Notes: generated from the sequence alone by a model not told the origin. A DNA stretch of 64,000 nucleotides from Anaerohabitans sp964387285 (GCA_964387285.1 CAYLWO010000006.1:62001-126000), one strand, 5' to 3'. Positions 53,639-62,819 are shown, numbered from the stretch's first letter. Program-made: numbers and translations.

Positions 53639-54787
53639 TTATTCTATCGGAACCCAGCCGTTCTTTTTGCTGCTTTTAAGAATCGCTTCGCACAAGGCTA
53701 CTTCACGATGTCCATCAGCAAACGTGGGAAAGTGGGGCTTGGCTTTGTAATCCCCTTTGAGAATGTAGGAATAAAACGCTTTAAAACACTGCTTAAAAGA
53801 ATCAGGATAACCTTCATTATGCCCGCCGGGATAACCGACAAAGGGCCGCACTTCCTCAGAAAGCAAACCCGGGTCCTTGAGTAATTTTTCATTGGCCTTG
53901 TCACGGTAACCGATCCATATTTCATTGGGCAATTCACTGTCCCAATACAAAGCGCTTTTGGCGCCGCTGATTTCATAACGCAGGCAATTTTTACGGCCGG
54001 CTGTCATCTGCGAAACAAACAAGGTTCCCTTGGCGCCGTTGTCAAAACGCAACAAAATGGCGCCGCCGTCTTCGGTGTTGATGGCGACGTCTTCCGTAGC
54101 CTGAATTTTTTGTACTTTGCCGGAAAAAGTTTCAACCTCGCCTTTGGGACGCTTGCGCACCGGATGCACCAGCATCAAATCGGCGCACACCGACGTCACC
54201 TTTAGGCCGGTGACGAATTGCACCATATCCAGCCAATGGGTGCCGATGTCGGCGATGGCGCGCAAACTTCCGCCCTCTTCAGCCAGCACGCGCCAGTTGT
54301 AATCCGTTTGATATAATAACCAATCCTGAACATAGCTGCCGACGATAGAATAAACCTTGCCCACTTTTCCCTCTTTGACCATTTCATGCGCTTCCAGACA
54401 GAGCGGATAGTAGCGAAGGTTATAATTGACGCAGGCCGCTAATTTTGATTTTTTTGCCAAATCGACCAGAGCAGAGGTCTCCCGGGTATTCATGGCCAGC
54501 GGTTTTTCACAGAGCACATGTTTGCCGGCCTTGAGAGCGTCGCGCGCCATCTGGAAATGCAACCGGTTGGGCGTGGTGATATGCACCGCCTGCACGCTTT
54601 TATCTTTCAACACTTCCGTATAACTCAAGTAGGCTCTGGGCAGTCCCAGTTTTTGCGCCGCTTTGGTGGATTCGGCCTCATCCACGCCGAGAATGCCGGT
54701 CACCTGGATACCGAGTCGACGCAATGCTTCTGTGTGCGCCGGACCCATAAAGCCTGCGCCGATAACCGCTGTTCGAATGGAATTCAT
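53639..54787 (-). CDS. Gfo/Idh/MocA-family NAD(P)-dependent oxidoreductase
   Basis: The 382-residue protein opens with a Rossmann motif (AVIGAGFMGPAHTEALRRLG), continues with HITTPNRLHFQMARDALKAG and the active-site CEKPLAMN (Lys), and has the IADIGTHWLDMVQFVTG block (DxGxHxxD) with the catalytic His. The Shine-Dalgarno GAGGAGG before the ATG at 54787 fixes the start. Family members oxidise or reduce sugars and inositols; the following isomerase suggests a 3-keto sugar or inosose intermediate. Together these two genes form a small sugar-processing operon with its own terminator. Confidence 0.92.
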   Translation of the reverse strand: MNSIRTAVIGAGFMGPAHTEALRRLGIQVTGILGVDEAESTKAAQKLGLPRAYLSYTEVLKDKSVQAVHITTPNRLHFQMARDALKAGKHVLCEKPLAMNTRETSALVDLAKKSKLAACVNYNLRYYPLCLEAHEMVKEGKVGKVYSIVGSYVQDWLLYQTDYNWRVLAEEGGSLRAIADIGTHWLDMVQFVTGLKVTSVCADLMLVHPVRKRPKGEVETFSGKVQKIQATEDVAINTEDGGAILLRFDNGAKGTLFVSQMTAGRKNCLRYEISGAKSALYWDSELPNEIWIGYRDKANEKLLKDPGLLSEEVRPFVGYPGGHNEGYPDSFKQCFKAFYSYILKGDYKAKPHFPTFADGHREVALCEAILKSSKKNGWVPIE

Positions 54788-55008
54788 ACTGCCTCCTCTG
54801 TAAATACTCATTTGCAACCGGCATGTCGGTCGGTCTTGTGATATTTAAATCTCTATTCTCAATTCGTCTTATTGGCTATGCCATAATGATTCCTTACACG
54901 AAAGGGAATATATAAAATCGAGTCAGTATAAACAAGGGAAAAAAAAGTTTGCGGTAACTCTCCATAATAACGACAGCTTGGACGTCTGCTGCAAACCCTG
55001 CCGTTTTG

Positions 55009-56415
55009 TCAGACGTCCGCATCATCAACCAATCGGAACGGATGCGGTATTTTCAATTTTGCTATTCCGCGGCATTGAGAGACCACACCGAGAGCTCTCT
55101 GTTTATTCTTTAATATATAATATCTTAACTCTTCACCTCTGCGAAGTAGCTCACCACTGGCCAACAGTTGCATTAACTGCATTTTGTCAAGCTCAATTAT
55201 ATTTCGCGTAATATGTTGATCAAGCCACTGGCTGCCTGCAGTCGTTAATCGCCAATACTCTGATTTACGCACCGCCAACGGCAAGCCGATTTTCACAAAT
55301 CCGTTTACCGGCGCTTCTTGCCAATCATTATTGACCAGCCACAATTTGTGTTCGTTCACCCAAAAACGAAAGGGAGTAAAAAAGGTCGTGTCGATGCCCC
55401 AAAGTTTTTGCAGGTTCTCCAAAATGGGCGCAATGACCGGATCGTCGCAGGTTAAAGTCGGCGTCCAGGCAACAGGGTGATCAACAGGCCGGATAGGCAG
55501 GGGTGCTGTTTTGCGCAAGCGAATGAGAAAAAAACCCTCCCAATTTTCCGGAAAAGGATAAATGCGCAACCCTCGCTGCAGGTCTGCGGCAAAAACCATC
55601 TCGCCGTAGCGGGTCATGGCCGGTCGGCCTGACGGCAAGGACCAGGCCGGCAATGCCTCGACAACCACCGGGTATTTGTCCAGGATACGGTTTAAAACCA
55701 TTTCATTCTCTTCCGGCGCCAGAGAACAGGTGGAATAGACCACAACGCCGCCGACACGGAGCGCTTTGATGGCCGAGATCAGCAGTTGTTCCTGCACATG
55801 ACTGATGGTTTCCAGGTAATCGGTGTTCCAAAATCCGCCTTTTTTCCGGTTGGCGATCAAGTTCAATCCGGAACAGGGCGCATCCACCAACACGCGGTCA
55901 AAAAACCCGGGCAACAACCGTCCCAGCATTTGACCGGGCAGATTGAGCAATACATCATTCATCACCGCCGCTCGGCTGAGGTTGGCCATGAGCGGTTCCA
56001 TTCGTTTCATATAGGTGTCGTTTAGCAACAACCGGCCGCGGTTTTGCATTAAATGGGCGATTTGCACGGATTTGCCGCCCGGCGCAGCGGCCAGGTCGAG
56101 AATGGTTTCGCCGGGCTGCGGATCCAGAGCCAGCGCCGGCATGAGCGAAGATATGCCCTGATAACGAAATTCGCCGAGAAAATAAGAAAGAGTATGGCTC
56201 AAAGGCAGAGGATCATCGACCAGAATAAAACCGTCCTGCGCAGCGGGATGCGGCGATGATGTTAGACCCCAGCTGTGCAGCTTTCGTTGAAAAATTTGCC
56301 GATCACATTTATGGGTGTTGACGCTAACGCAAGGCGGTTCCGCAGCGGCTTGACAGAAAGCGTCGAATGCGTCGCCTAGTAAATTTTTTAAATAAGTCGT
56401 TAATTCCATCAGCAT
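55009..56415 (-). CDS. rRNA (cytosine-C5)-methyltransferase, RsmF/NSUN-like
   Basis: The 468-residue protein has a class I SAM methyltransferase core: ILDLAAAPGGKSVQIAHLM (motif I), VLVDAPCSG (motif IV, with the PC Cys) and VVYSTCSLAPEENE (motif VI, TC Cys), the two-Cys arrangement of RNA m5C enzymes. A C-terminal extension of about 180 residues (FRFWVNEHKLWLVNNDW...GELLRRGEELRYYILKN) resembles the RsmF C-terminal and PUA-like region, so RsmF-like is preferred over RsmB. It likely methylates 16S rRNA. The ATG at 56409 is an alternative start. An inverted repeat GGACGTCTG/CAGACGTCC (54980-54988, 55010-55018) overlaps its stop and may form the 3' end of the transcript. Confidence 0.9.
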   Translation of the reverse strand: MLMELTTYLKNLLGDAFDAFCQAAAEPPCVSVNTHKCDRQIFQRKLHSWGLTSSPHPAAQDGFILVDDPLPLSHTLSYFLGEFRYQGISSLMPALALDPQPGETILDLAAAPGGKSVQIAHLMQNRGRLLLNDTYMKRMEPLMANLSRAAVMNDVLLNLPGQMLGRLLPGFFDRVLVDAPCSGLNLIANRKKGGFWNTDYLETISHVQEQLLISAIKALRVGGVVVYSTCSLAPEENEMVLNRILDKYPVVVEALPAWSLPSGRPAMTRYGEMVFAADLQRGLRIYPFPENWEGFFLIRLRKTAPLPIRPVDHPVAWTPTLTCDDPVIAPILENLQKLWGIDTTFFTPFRFWVNEHKLWLVNNDWQEAPVNGFVKIGLPLAVRKSEYWRLTTAGSQWLDQHITRNIIELDKMQLMQLLASGELLRRGEELRYYILKNKQRALGVVSQCRGIAKLKIPHPFRLVDDADV

Positions 56416-56526
56416 CCAGAATTTTTCTAAAATACAAATATCCTGAACGAATGCAAATATTATTTTTCAATCTTGTATTAAGCAAGAAAATTTGTTATAT
56501 TTTATGCTGGTTTTTGAAAGGCTTTT

Positions 56527-56892
56527 ATGGAAAAATCGTTTGATTGCATGACATTTCCCTGCGGCGACGGCTGCTGTACTCTCGGCGTCTGCGCGAGCAA
56601 AGAAGAAAAAGAACGCATTATTGCCTCGAAACTGGGAACAGAGGAGGACTTTGATCCCGAGCCGATTGAAGAATATGACGGCATTCATTATCATACCAGA
56701 GTCACCATGCGCGGATGCGTTTTTTTAAATCCAACGCGCGGCTGTCGTTTGCATCAGGCGGGCGTCAAACCGGTCATCTGCAGCAATTTCCCCTTTGATC
56801 TGGAAGATGCGCAAGAGATGTTTGAAGAAGACGCCATGCCTTGTTTTCATCATCGCGTTTTTGACAAGGAAACCGGACGCTGCATCTGGTGA
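56527..56892 (+). CDS. Cys-rich YkgJ-like Fe/Zn-chelating domain protein
   Basis: The 121-residue protein has conserved cysteines in the spacing of the UPF0153/YkgJ family: FDCMTFPCGDGCCTLGVC, RGCVFLNPTRGCRLHQAG, KPVICSNFPF and PCFHH. The pattern CxxxxCxxxCC...GCxF...CxLH...P..C suggests a mononuclear metal or Fe-S site. Function unknown. A paralogue follows 38 bp downstream. Confidence 0.8.
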   Translation: MEKSFDCMTFPCGDGCCTLGVCASKEEKERIIASKLGTEEDFDPEPIEEYDGIHYHTRVTMRGCVFLNPTRGCRLHQAGVKPVICSNFPFDLEDAQEMFEEDAMPCFHHRVFDKETGRCIW

Positions 56893-56930
56893 CACAACAG
56901 AATCATTCATAATAAAGGCAAATCAATCCC

Positions 56931-57296
56931 ATGAGCGAAGAATTTAATGTTTTTGACTGCTTGAATTATCCTTGCACCGACAAGTGTTGCTCTTACGGCG
57001 TGGATGTACACCCGGATGAACGCGCGCGGCTGATCCGTGAGGGTTATGCCACGGCAGAACAATTCACCGGACCAGATATGGACGAGGACGACGAACTTTG
57101 GTATCGTACGGCGGTGGGACCGCGCGGCTGTGTGTTTTTAAAAGAAAATGAGCGCGGTTGCAGTCTGCATCAGTACGACGTCAAACCGCTGGTATGCAAT
57201 GTGTTTCCCCGCGATGAAGAGGAAGCCAGAGAAATGTATGAGGACGGCAATTTACCCTGCTTTCACCACATCTCGTTTGAACGAAAAATTTCATAA
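56931..57296 (+). CDS. Cys-rich YkgJ-like domain protein, paralogue of the preceding gene
   Basis: The 121-residue protein is colinear with the one at 56527: FDCLNYPCTDKCCSYGVD, RGCVFLKENERGCSLHQYD, KPLVCNVFPRDEEEAREM and PCFHHI. Both have exactly 121 residues, so they probably arose by tandem duplication and diverged well beyond near-identity. The cysteine of GVC in the first copy is Asp in this one. Its stop overlaps the convergent lipoprotein gene by 6 bp. Confidence 0.8.
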   Translation: MSEEFNVFDCLNYPCTDKCCSYGVDVHPDERARLIREGYATAEQFTGPDMDEDDELWYRTAVGPRGCVFLKENERGCSLHQYDVKPLVCNVFPRDEEEAREMYEDGNLPCFHHISFERKIS

Positions 57297-57935
57297 CGGC
57301 AGTTTTTTATCTCCCAGGACTGCCGATCGCAGCTCGCCGCCTTCGCCGTCCCATAAAAATTTGACAATGCCCACATCGCGGACAAACCAATAGACATTTT
57401 CGCTGACCGGAGTTTCTTTCGGCTCATCGGGATATTCGATGCGCATCGTTTGTTTGACCGCCACAGGAAACGTGCCGGCCGGAACGGTTATTGGTTCCAG
57501 GCCGGCTATCCGATAGGTTATTTTCATTCGGCGCGGGGATTGCCCGGCCGTGCTTTCCGTGGCTACAATCCGCTTTTCGTCGCCGACCTTTTCACTGATG
57601 GGGCCGAGAGGTATCGCCTCTTTAAATTGCAACGATATCTTTAACGAAGGTTCCGGTTCCAACGCGATCCAGCCTACATTATGACTGGTTTTAACGTATC
57701 GTTCTTTCCACTTGACGGCGCCAAGCGAATCTTGAAAAGAGGCGATGTACTGTTTTTCTCCGTTGACCGCCTCTTCTTGTACGGCAATATCGCTTATGGC
57801 GCCGGTATAACGCCAGTGGTAACCGGCGTGCAAGGGGTAATAGGCCTGGCTGTTGAAATCCCTGCTGCAGCCGGATACTATACAGAAAACAGAAAGCAGC
57901 AAAAAATAAGAACAGCGTCTATCTGAGTTGTGCAT
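57291..57935 (-). CDS. Predicted lipoprotein of unknown function
   Basis: The 214-residue protein has a lipobox signal (YFLLLSVFCIVSGCSRDF). The mature part is beta-rich: YYPLHAGYHWRYTGAI at the start, GLEPITVPAGTFPVAVKQTMRIEYP in the middle and YWFVRDVGIVKFLWDG near the end. The YPL..G..W.Y and V.VPAGTF.C..V patterns are typical of a widespread surface lipoprotein family in FCB bacteria with no assigned role. The ATG at 57935 follows GGAAGG and lies 17 bp inside the flavin reductase gene; the longer frame to 58013 was rejected. Confidence 0.75.
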   Translation of the reverse strand: MHNSDRRCSYFLLLSVFCIVSGCSRDFNSQAYYPLHAGYHWRYTGAISDIAVQEEAVNGEKQYIASFQDSLGAVKWKERYVKTSHNVGWIALEPEPSLKISLQFKEAIPLGPISEKVGDEKRIVATESTAGQSPRRMKITYRIAGLEPITVPAGTFPVAVKQTMRIEYPDEPKETPVSENVYWFVRDVGIVKFLWDGEGGELRSAVLGDKKLPL

Positions 57936-58446
57936 ATTCTGTCGTTCCTTCCAGGTATTCGATTTTGCCGAAATAGACCGTGTGATAATCTTTGATGGGA
58001 TAATGGGTTGCAATCTCTTTGATCAAAAAACCGGCAGGATCGAGACTCTGCTCATATTGAATCCGGCATTCCAAAATCAGCTCCGCATCATCGATGGTCG
58101 GCGTCGTGATCATTTGGCCGGCGCGACGAGTGAATCCGCATTCCCGCCATTTGTCGACGTGGCGGCCGGTGCGCGTGCCGCAGAAGGCGATCTGCTCGCT
58201 GAACCGGGACGACAGAAAATTCACGGAAAAGGTTTTCACCTTTTGCAGAAACTCGTGAGAATATCGCGTCGGCCGCACCACAGCGACAAACATCGGCTGA
58301 TTCCATATGACGCCACTGAACCCCCAGCTGATCGTCATAATATTGCTGTGCTCTGCGTCGCCCACGCACAACAACGCTCCGCGCTTAAAAGACGAATCCA
58401 ATAAATTGAGTTTCAATTCGCCGAAAGACAGTGATTTTCTGTTCAT
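57919..58446 (-). CDS. Flavin reductase-like FMN-binding protein
   Basis: The 175-residue protein has the flavin_reduct domain: ALLCVGDAEHSNIMTISWGF, MFVAVVRPTRYSHEFLQKVK, TFSVNFLSSRFSEQIAFCGT and a late DDAELILECRIQYEQSLD. It likely binds FMN and reduces it or acts as a flavoredoxin-type electron carrier. GGAAAGGA upstream of the ATG at 58446 supports this start; the frame is open for 62 more codons upstream, but that translation has low-complexity Arg/Pro content and no match. Confidence 0.85.
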   Translation of the reverse strand: MNRKSLSFGELKLNLLDSSFKRGALLCVGDAEHSNIMTISWGFSGVIWNQPMFVAVVRPTRYSHEFLQKVKTFSVNFLSSRFSEQIAFCGTRTGRHVDKWRECGFTRRAGQMITTPTIDDAELILECRIQYEQSLDPAGFLIKEIATHYPIKDYHTVYFGKIEYLEGTTEYAQLR

Positions 58447-58534
58447 TGGGGCTTTTCCTTTCCAATCCGTTTTATGTTTCATCATGGCAGGGACCATGAA
58501 GCGCCAGAACTCATATCCGGACCGGTTCCTTCGC

Positions 58535-59017
58535 TCAGGCTGACGCGCCGCTCCGACGCCGTTCCAGGGCCTGGGCAAGAGATCGCCACGCCAGCATGGC
58601 ACATTTGACGCGAGAGGGATAATCGCAAACATTCTTAAATGCGTTCAACTCATCCAATTCCCCACCGATTTTTATATCACCAGACGGTTGCGCTGTTTCG
58701 GATCCATCCCGATCATCACGCGTTGTTTTCAACATGCGTCCAAAGCGGTCGATGATCTGCTCCGCCTCTGCGATAGTCAAACCTTTCATTTTTTCGGTCA
58801 TCAGGGATGCGGAAGCTTGGCTGATGACGCAACCGTGTCCGTCAAACGCCATATCAGAGATGCGGTCGCCGTTAAAACAAACCGTTAAAATAATTTCATC
58901 GCCGCAGAGCGGATTGTTCAACGCCACCTGCAACTCGGCATTGGGCAATCGACCCTTGTTGCGCGGCCGTTTGTAGTGATCCAGCAAGACTTCCTGATAT
59001 AAATCGTCTAATGCCAT
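58535..59017 (-). CDS. sufU: SUF-type Fe-S assembly protein SufU
   Basis: The 160-residue protein matches IscU/SufU: LYQEVLLDHYKRPRNKG at the N-terminus and the three conserved cysteines in NPLCGDEI, GHGCVISQASASLMTE and RVKCAMLAW, with the SufU insertion between the second and third. Its start overlaps the sufS stop by 10 bp. It accepts sulfur from SufS (zinc-ligand-swap mechanism in Gram-positive SufU). No sufBCD is in the window. Confidence 0.93.
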   Translation of the reverse strand: MALDDLYQEVLLDHYKRPRNKGRLPNAELQVALNNPLCGDEIILTVCFNGDRISDMAFDGHGCVISQASASLMTEKMKGLTIAEAEQIIDRFGRMLKTTRDDRDGSETAQPSGDIKIGGELDELNAFKNVCDYPSRVKCAMLAWRSLAQALERRRSGASA

Positions 59018-60237
59018 CTTTTAAAGTAATCCCGGGCTCGTCCGAGCGCCTTAACCAAACGTTCCACATCATCGTAATCGTTGTACAGGTAAAAACTGGC
59101 ACGGGCCGTGGCGTCCAAATGCAATTTTTTCATGGCCAATTGCGCGCAATGATGGCCGGCGCGAATCGCAATATTTTCATTATCCAAAAAAGTGGCCAAA
59201 TCATGCGCATGCACGCCTTCGAGATTGAAAGAGATAATCGGTCCATGCACCGGCTGCGCAGCATAAACGCGTATCTGCGGCATTTCGGCCAGTTGCTGTA
59301 GAGCCAGAGCGGTCAATTCGTGAGCATGCGCTTCAATCGCATCCAGTCCGATTTTGTCGAGATAATCCATGGCATTGACCAGTCCAAAGACGGCGCCGAC
59401 GTTTTGCGTACCGGCTTCAAACTTCCAGGGCAACTCATTCCAGCTCGTCCGGTCATGTTCCACACGACTGATCATGCTGCCGCCGAAGAGCAGCGGATCC
59501 ATCTCCGCCAACAACGCCTTACGGCCGTAAAGTACGCCCAGGCCTTGCGGCCCCAGCATTTTATGACTGGAAAAAGCGACAAAATCGGCCGACAATGCCT
59601 GCACATCCAAGCGCATATGAGGGGCGCTTTGCGCCGCATCTAGCAGCACCAGCGCGCCGACCTGATGCGCCAGCCGGATCATCTCCTGCACCGGATGAAT
59701 GACGCCCAGGCTGTTGGCAATATGAGCAAAGGCTACAAGCCGGGTTTTTGTGGAGAGCAAGCGACGATATTGATCCAAATTCAAATAACCCTGGTCGTCA
59801 AACTCTACATAGTGCAATCGCGCGCCGGTTCGCTGACAGGCTATTTGCCAGGGCACCAAATTGCTGTGGTGCTCCATTTCGGTAATCAGAATTTCGTCGC
59901 CGGGGCGACAGAACTTGGCCGCCCAACCCATCGCGACCAGGTTGATGGATTCTGTGGTGTTGCGGTTAAAAACGATTTCTTCGGTTGACGCGGCGTTGAG
60001 GAATTGGCGCACTCGTTCGCGATTGGCCTCATATTGAGCCGTCGCATTCTCCGCCAGCCGATAGCTGCCGCGGTGTGCATTGGCATTGGCGGAAATATAA
60101 AAACGGTTTATGATTGTCAACATGGACATCGGCTTTTGCGTGGTCGCAGCGCTGTCCAGATATACCCAATCCCGGTTTTCCGGTCGTTGAAAAATCGGAA
60201 AATCACGCCGAATTTCTTTTACGTCCAGGACATTCAT
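59008..60237 (-). CDS. sufS: Cysteine desulfurase SufS
   Basis: The 409-residue protein is a class V aminotransferase-fold PLP enzyme. It shows VYLDSAATTQKP, ITEMEHHSNLVPW, the PLP lysine in FVAFSSHKMLGPQG and the active-site Cys in RAGHHCAQL, the group II (SufS) signature. It supplies persulfide sulfur to the SufU encoded by the overlapping downstream gene. Length matches E. coli SufS (406). Confidence 0.95.
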   Translation of the reverse strand: MNVLDVKEIRRDFPIFQRPENRDWVYLDSAATTQKPMSMLTIINRFYISANANAHRGSYRLAENATAQYEANRERVRQFLNAASTEEIVFNRNTTESINLVAMGWAAKFCRPGDEILITEMEHHSNLVPWQIACQRTGARLHYVEFDDQGYLNLDQYRRLLSTKTRLVAFAHIANSLGVIHPVQEMIRLAHQVGALVLLDAAQSAPHMRLDVQALSADFVAFSSHKMLGPQGLGVLYGRKALLAEMDPLLFGGSMISRVEHDRTSWNELPWKFEAGTQNVGAVFGLVNAMDYLDKIGLDAIEAHAHELTALALQQLAEMPQIRVYAAQPVHGPIISFNLEGVHAHDLATFLDNENIAIRAGHHCAQLAMKKLHLDATARASFYLYNDYDDVERLVKALGRARDYFKRWH

Positions 60238-60327
60238 AGCGACGTCCTCCCGTTTTTCATGCCGAACGTCGGATGTCGTACTTACCTATGCAGCAATGTA
60301 ATCATTTTTTTATCAAACGCAAATAAC

Positions 60328-60355
60328 AAAAAAGGCGAGCTCATAAGGGCCCGCC
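60328..60355 (-). terminator. Rho-independent terminator after the PpiD-like gene
   Basis: On the minus strand the stem GGCGGGC/GCTCGCC (one G-T pair) is followed by TTTTTTG, 20 bp past the PpiD-like stop and 90 bp before sufS. Confidence 0.8.
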
Positions 60356-60375
60356 TCCTGAAAAAAAATTCAAAA

Positions 60376-62178
60376 TTATAGATAGTCTTTGCGAAAATCT
60401 TTAATGTCCGCTTTTTCCTTCAGCGCTGTGTACCACTGGCTGAACATCATTTGTTGACGACGGCTGAGAATCTGATTCTTTAAATTTTCCAGCTGGCCGG
60501 CAAACTCGGCTTCGTTGAATTCGGTTTTCTCGACAAGTCGGATCAAATAGTATCCGCGGCTGCCTTCTGTGGGCTTGGCCACCATGCCGGGGGACAACGA
60601 AAAAGCGGCGCCCACAAAACGAGGTTCGCGGCCCACATCCTGCACATATCCGGACATGGTGAACGAATCGGTGGTTTTCGCGGTCAAGCCCTCTTCAGCC
60701 GCCACGGCCGCCAGCGAACTGCCGGAATTGACTCTGGACCAGGCAGCCTGGCATTTTTCCTTGGCCATGGCCATGGCTTTTTCATTTTTCAATTTGTTGA
60801 TGATTTGCTCCTTAACGTCCGCAACCGATTTCACATGCTCCGGAATGACCTCCATGACTTGCACCACCAGATAGCCGCGCTCAATCTGGAACAGGTCGCT
60901 GACCGTGCCTTTTTCGCTGCGAAAACAAAAATTATTGATGCGTGTTTCCATGCCGATCTCCGGAATAAAACCACCGGCGGTAAAGGGCTGGCTGCGTTTG
61001 CAAACCAGGTTTTCTGCTTTGGCAACTGTAGCGAGATTGGATTCTTTTGCCGTCTCTGCTACATAACCGGCCGCTTCACGCAGGTTTTCCCGCGTTGCCG
61101 GCGTCATTTCATACTTGACGAGTATGTGTCTGGCCTGCACCTTGGGTTCTTTGTTTTCAACTTTTTTGTCCAGTACCTGAATGATATGCATGCCGAACTG
61201 CGAGACAACCGGGCCGACGATATCGCCCTTGTTTGCAGCAAACGCCGCTTCTTCAAACGGCTTGACCATCTGGCCTTTGCCGAACCAACCCAGGTCGCCG
61301 CCGTTTTTCGCAGAACCGGTATCCTGCGAATAGATTTGCGCTAAATTGGCAAAATCGGCGCCGGATTTCGCCTCTTTTAATATATCCGCCACCTGATTCA
61401 TGACAGCCAGGGTGTCCGCTTTGGTAGCCTTGAACTCTAAAAGGACAAAATCGATGATGCGCTGTTCCACTTGATTGTACTCGGATTTGGTTTTGTCATA
61501 ATAAGCATCAATCTCATTCTGGGTAGGCGCCGCCACCGTCGCCATATATTTATCAGTGGTAAAAGCGACATATTCGACTTTGGCCTTTAGATTGCGCTTC
61601 ATATATTCCATGCGGGCATCATCATCGGTTACCACGGCCGAGCTCTTGATCAAATTATCCAGCTTGCGCATGGGCAACGACATGCGCATATAATCTTCCA
61701 CCGCGGTCCAGAACTGACCGGCGCCGGGGTTGTCCAACGCCTGCTTGTAGCGCGCCATATCGAATTGACCGGTGCTGTCCTGGAACACCTGATTCTGACG
61801 CAACTCTTGCGGTGGATTGTTTTCGATCTCTTCAAGAATTTCATCATCCGTGGCATCGAGATGGACATTCTTCACCACTTCATTGAGCAAGCGTTGCTGC
61901 ACCAGATTTTCGTACACCTGATTTTCCAATTGCTGCAATTGATACCCTTCCGGTTCATTGCCAGTCTGCTGCCGCTGTTGGGCCAGTTCATTTTGGTACC
62001 GGCGTGTAAATTCTTCGTAATGGATTTCACTTCCGTTCACCGATGCGATGACCCCGCGCGGTTGATCGCGTTTCAAACCGCCCATGCCCCAGTCCACCAC
62101 GATAGTGGCAATAAACGCGAAAACCAATATCATCAGGATTGTCTTGGTGCTTTCGCGCAGTTTGTTCATCATTCCCAT
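60376..62178 (-). CDS. PpiD/SurA-like periplasmic peptidyl-prolyl isomerase
   Basis: The 600-residue protein starts MGMMNKLREST behind GAGGTG, with an N-terminal membrane anchor (TILMILVFAFIATIVVDWG) and no cleavage site, as in PpiD. A SurA_N-like chaperone domain (YEEFTRRYQNELAQQRQQTG onwards) is followed by parvulin domains: one typical copy with YSQDTGSAKNGGDLGWFGKG and MVKPFEEAAFAANKGDI, flanked by ARHILVKYEMTP, and a second degenerate one near the C-terminus. It should assist folding of exported outer-membrane proteins at the inner membrane. Confidence 0.9.
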   Translation of the reverse strand: MGMMNKLRESTKTILMILVFAFIATIVVDWGMGGLKRDQPRGVIASVNGSEIHYEEFTRRYQNELAQQRQQTGNEPEGYQLQQLENQVYENLVQQRLLNEVVKNVHLDATDDEILEEIENNPPQELRQNQVFQDSTGQFDMARYKQALDNPGAGQFWTAVEDYMRMSLPMRKLDNLIKSSAVVTDDDARMEYMKRNLKAKVEYVAFTTDKYMATVAAPTQNEIDAYYDKTKSEYNQVEQRIIDFVLLEFKATKADTLAVMNQVADILKEAKSGADFANLAQIYSQDTGSAKNGGDLGWFGKGQMVKPFEEAAFAANKGDIVGPVVSQFGMHIIQVLDKKVENKEPKVQARHILVKYEMTPATRENLREAAGYVAETAKESNLATVAKAENLVCKRSQPFTAGGFIPEIGMETRINNFCFRSEKGTVSDLFQIERGYLVVQVMEVIPEHVKSVADVKEQIINKLKNEKAMAMAKEKCQAAWSRVNSGSSLAAVAAEEGLTAKTTDSFTMSGYVQDVGREPRFVGAAFSLSPGMVAKPTEGSRGYYLIRLVEKTEFNEAEFAGQLENLKNQILSRRQQMMFSQWYTALKEKADIKDFRKDYL

Positions 62179-62402
62179 GGAACACCTCAAGTTAATAACT
62201 GTAAATTATAATTTTACACACAATGCCCGCTGCTGGTTCAGCGCAGGGCTATAAAACTCTAGTTGCCGTTTTGAGATAGAAAGTGCTAAAACATATTAAT
62301 TTATGAGTTTTTAAATTAATAATCAAGGTTTTTCCCGTACAGCCGGCCAGAACGCGGAGTGAAAACGAATCGAAAAATCCATGTTCATTTTGTCTCTCCG
62401 AC

Positions 62403-62480
62403 CTCTGCTCCTCTGCGTTCATTCCATTTTTTGCGTTCCAGCCCCAAAAGCATTAACGCAGAGGTCGCAAAGGAGTTTGT
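62403..62480. repeat. AACGCAGAGG-type inverted repeat
   Basis: The arms CTCTGCTCCTCTGCGTT (62403-62419) and AACGCAGAGGTCGCAAAG (from 62454) are imperfect reverse complements around a 34-bp loop. The arm sequence is nearly the same as that flanking the scaffold gap at 45.2 kb, and a partial copy (TCCTCTGCGCGCTCTGCGTT) is at about 33188-33207, so this is a dispersed family. Confidence 0.7.
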
Positions 62481-62582
62481 TCATTTTCCCGTTAATCTGA
62501 AAGACAAAAATCTATTTTCTCCGTTCAGTCAGCGTGGGATTTTTCTTTGCCGCTCTGCGCCTTGGCGGGCAGCCTGCTTGAT

Positions 62583-62616
62583 AAAAAAAGGCTGTCAGTA
62601 TACAACCTGACAGCCT
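62583..62616 (-). terminator. Rho-independent terminator-like hairpin
   Basis: On the minus strand AGGCTGTCAG/CTGACAGCCT (10-bp perfect stem, 8-nt loop) is followed by seven T. It is downstream of the sorting-tail protein gene (stop at 62820), about 200 bp away. Confidence 0.7.
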
Positions 62617-62718
62617 TTGGGAGGAATCCGTTTGGGAGGGACAAACGGATTATACTACGATGAGAAATATTCTATTCAAATGTCGGACAGCTTAAGAGAC
62701 TGTCGCAAAAGCCAGACC

Positions 62719-62753
62719 AACCCCGGGGTCGCGGTTTTTGCGACCCCGGGGTT
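62719..62753. repeat. Perfect 14-bp GC-rich hairpin
   Basis: AACCCCGGGGTCGC (62719-62732) and GCGACCCCGGGGTT (62740-62753) are perfect reverse complements with a 7-nt loop. No T-run follows on either strand, so it is more like a palindromic repeat than a terminator. Confidence 0.7.
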
Positions 62754-62819
62754 CTTAACTCATGTTGAGAAACACCCGGAGTGGCCGCAAAAAACGCGGC
62801 CACATCCGGTCATATGATA

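Larger units (their letters stand above)
62179..62819. other. 641-bp gene-free stretch with several inverted repeats
   Basis: No supported gene lies here; small open frames have no start signal or recognisable content. The stretch holds an AACGCAGAGG-type inverted repeat (62403-62480), a terminator hairpin (62583-62616), a 14-bp perfect GC-rich hairpin (62719-62753) and a hairpin GTGGCCGC/GCGGCCAC (62781-62803). The PpiD-like gene promoter must be near 62180-62300. Confidence 0.7.

Noticed and set aside
58447..58632. N-terminal extension of the flavin reductase
   Set aside because: The 62 extra codons have no family match and a good Shine-Dalgarno stands before the ATG at 58446.
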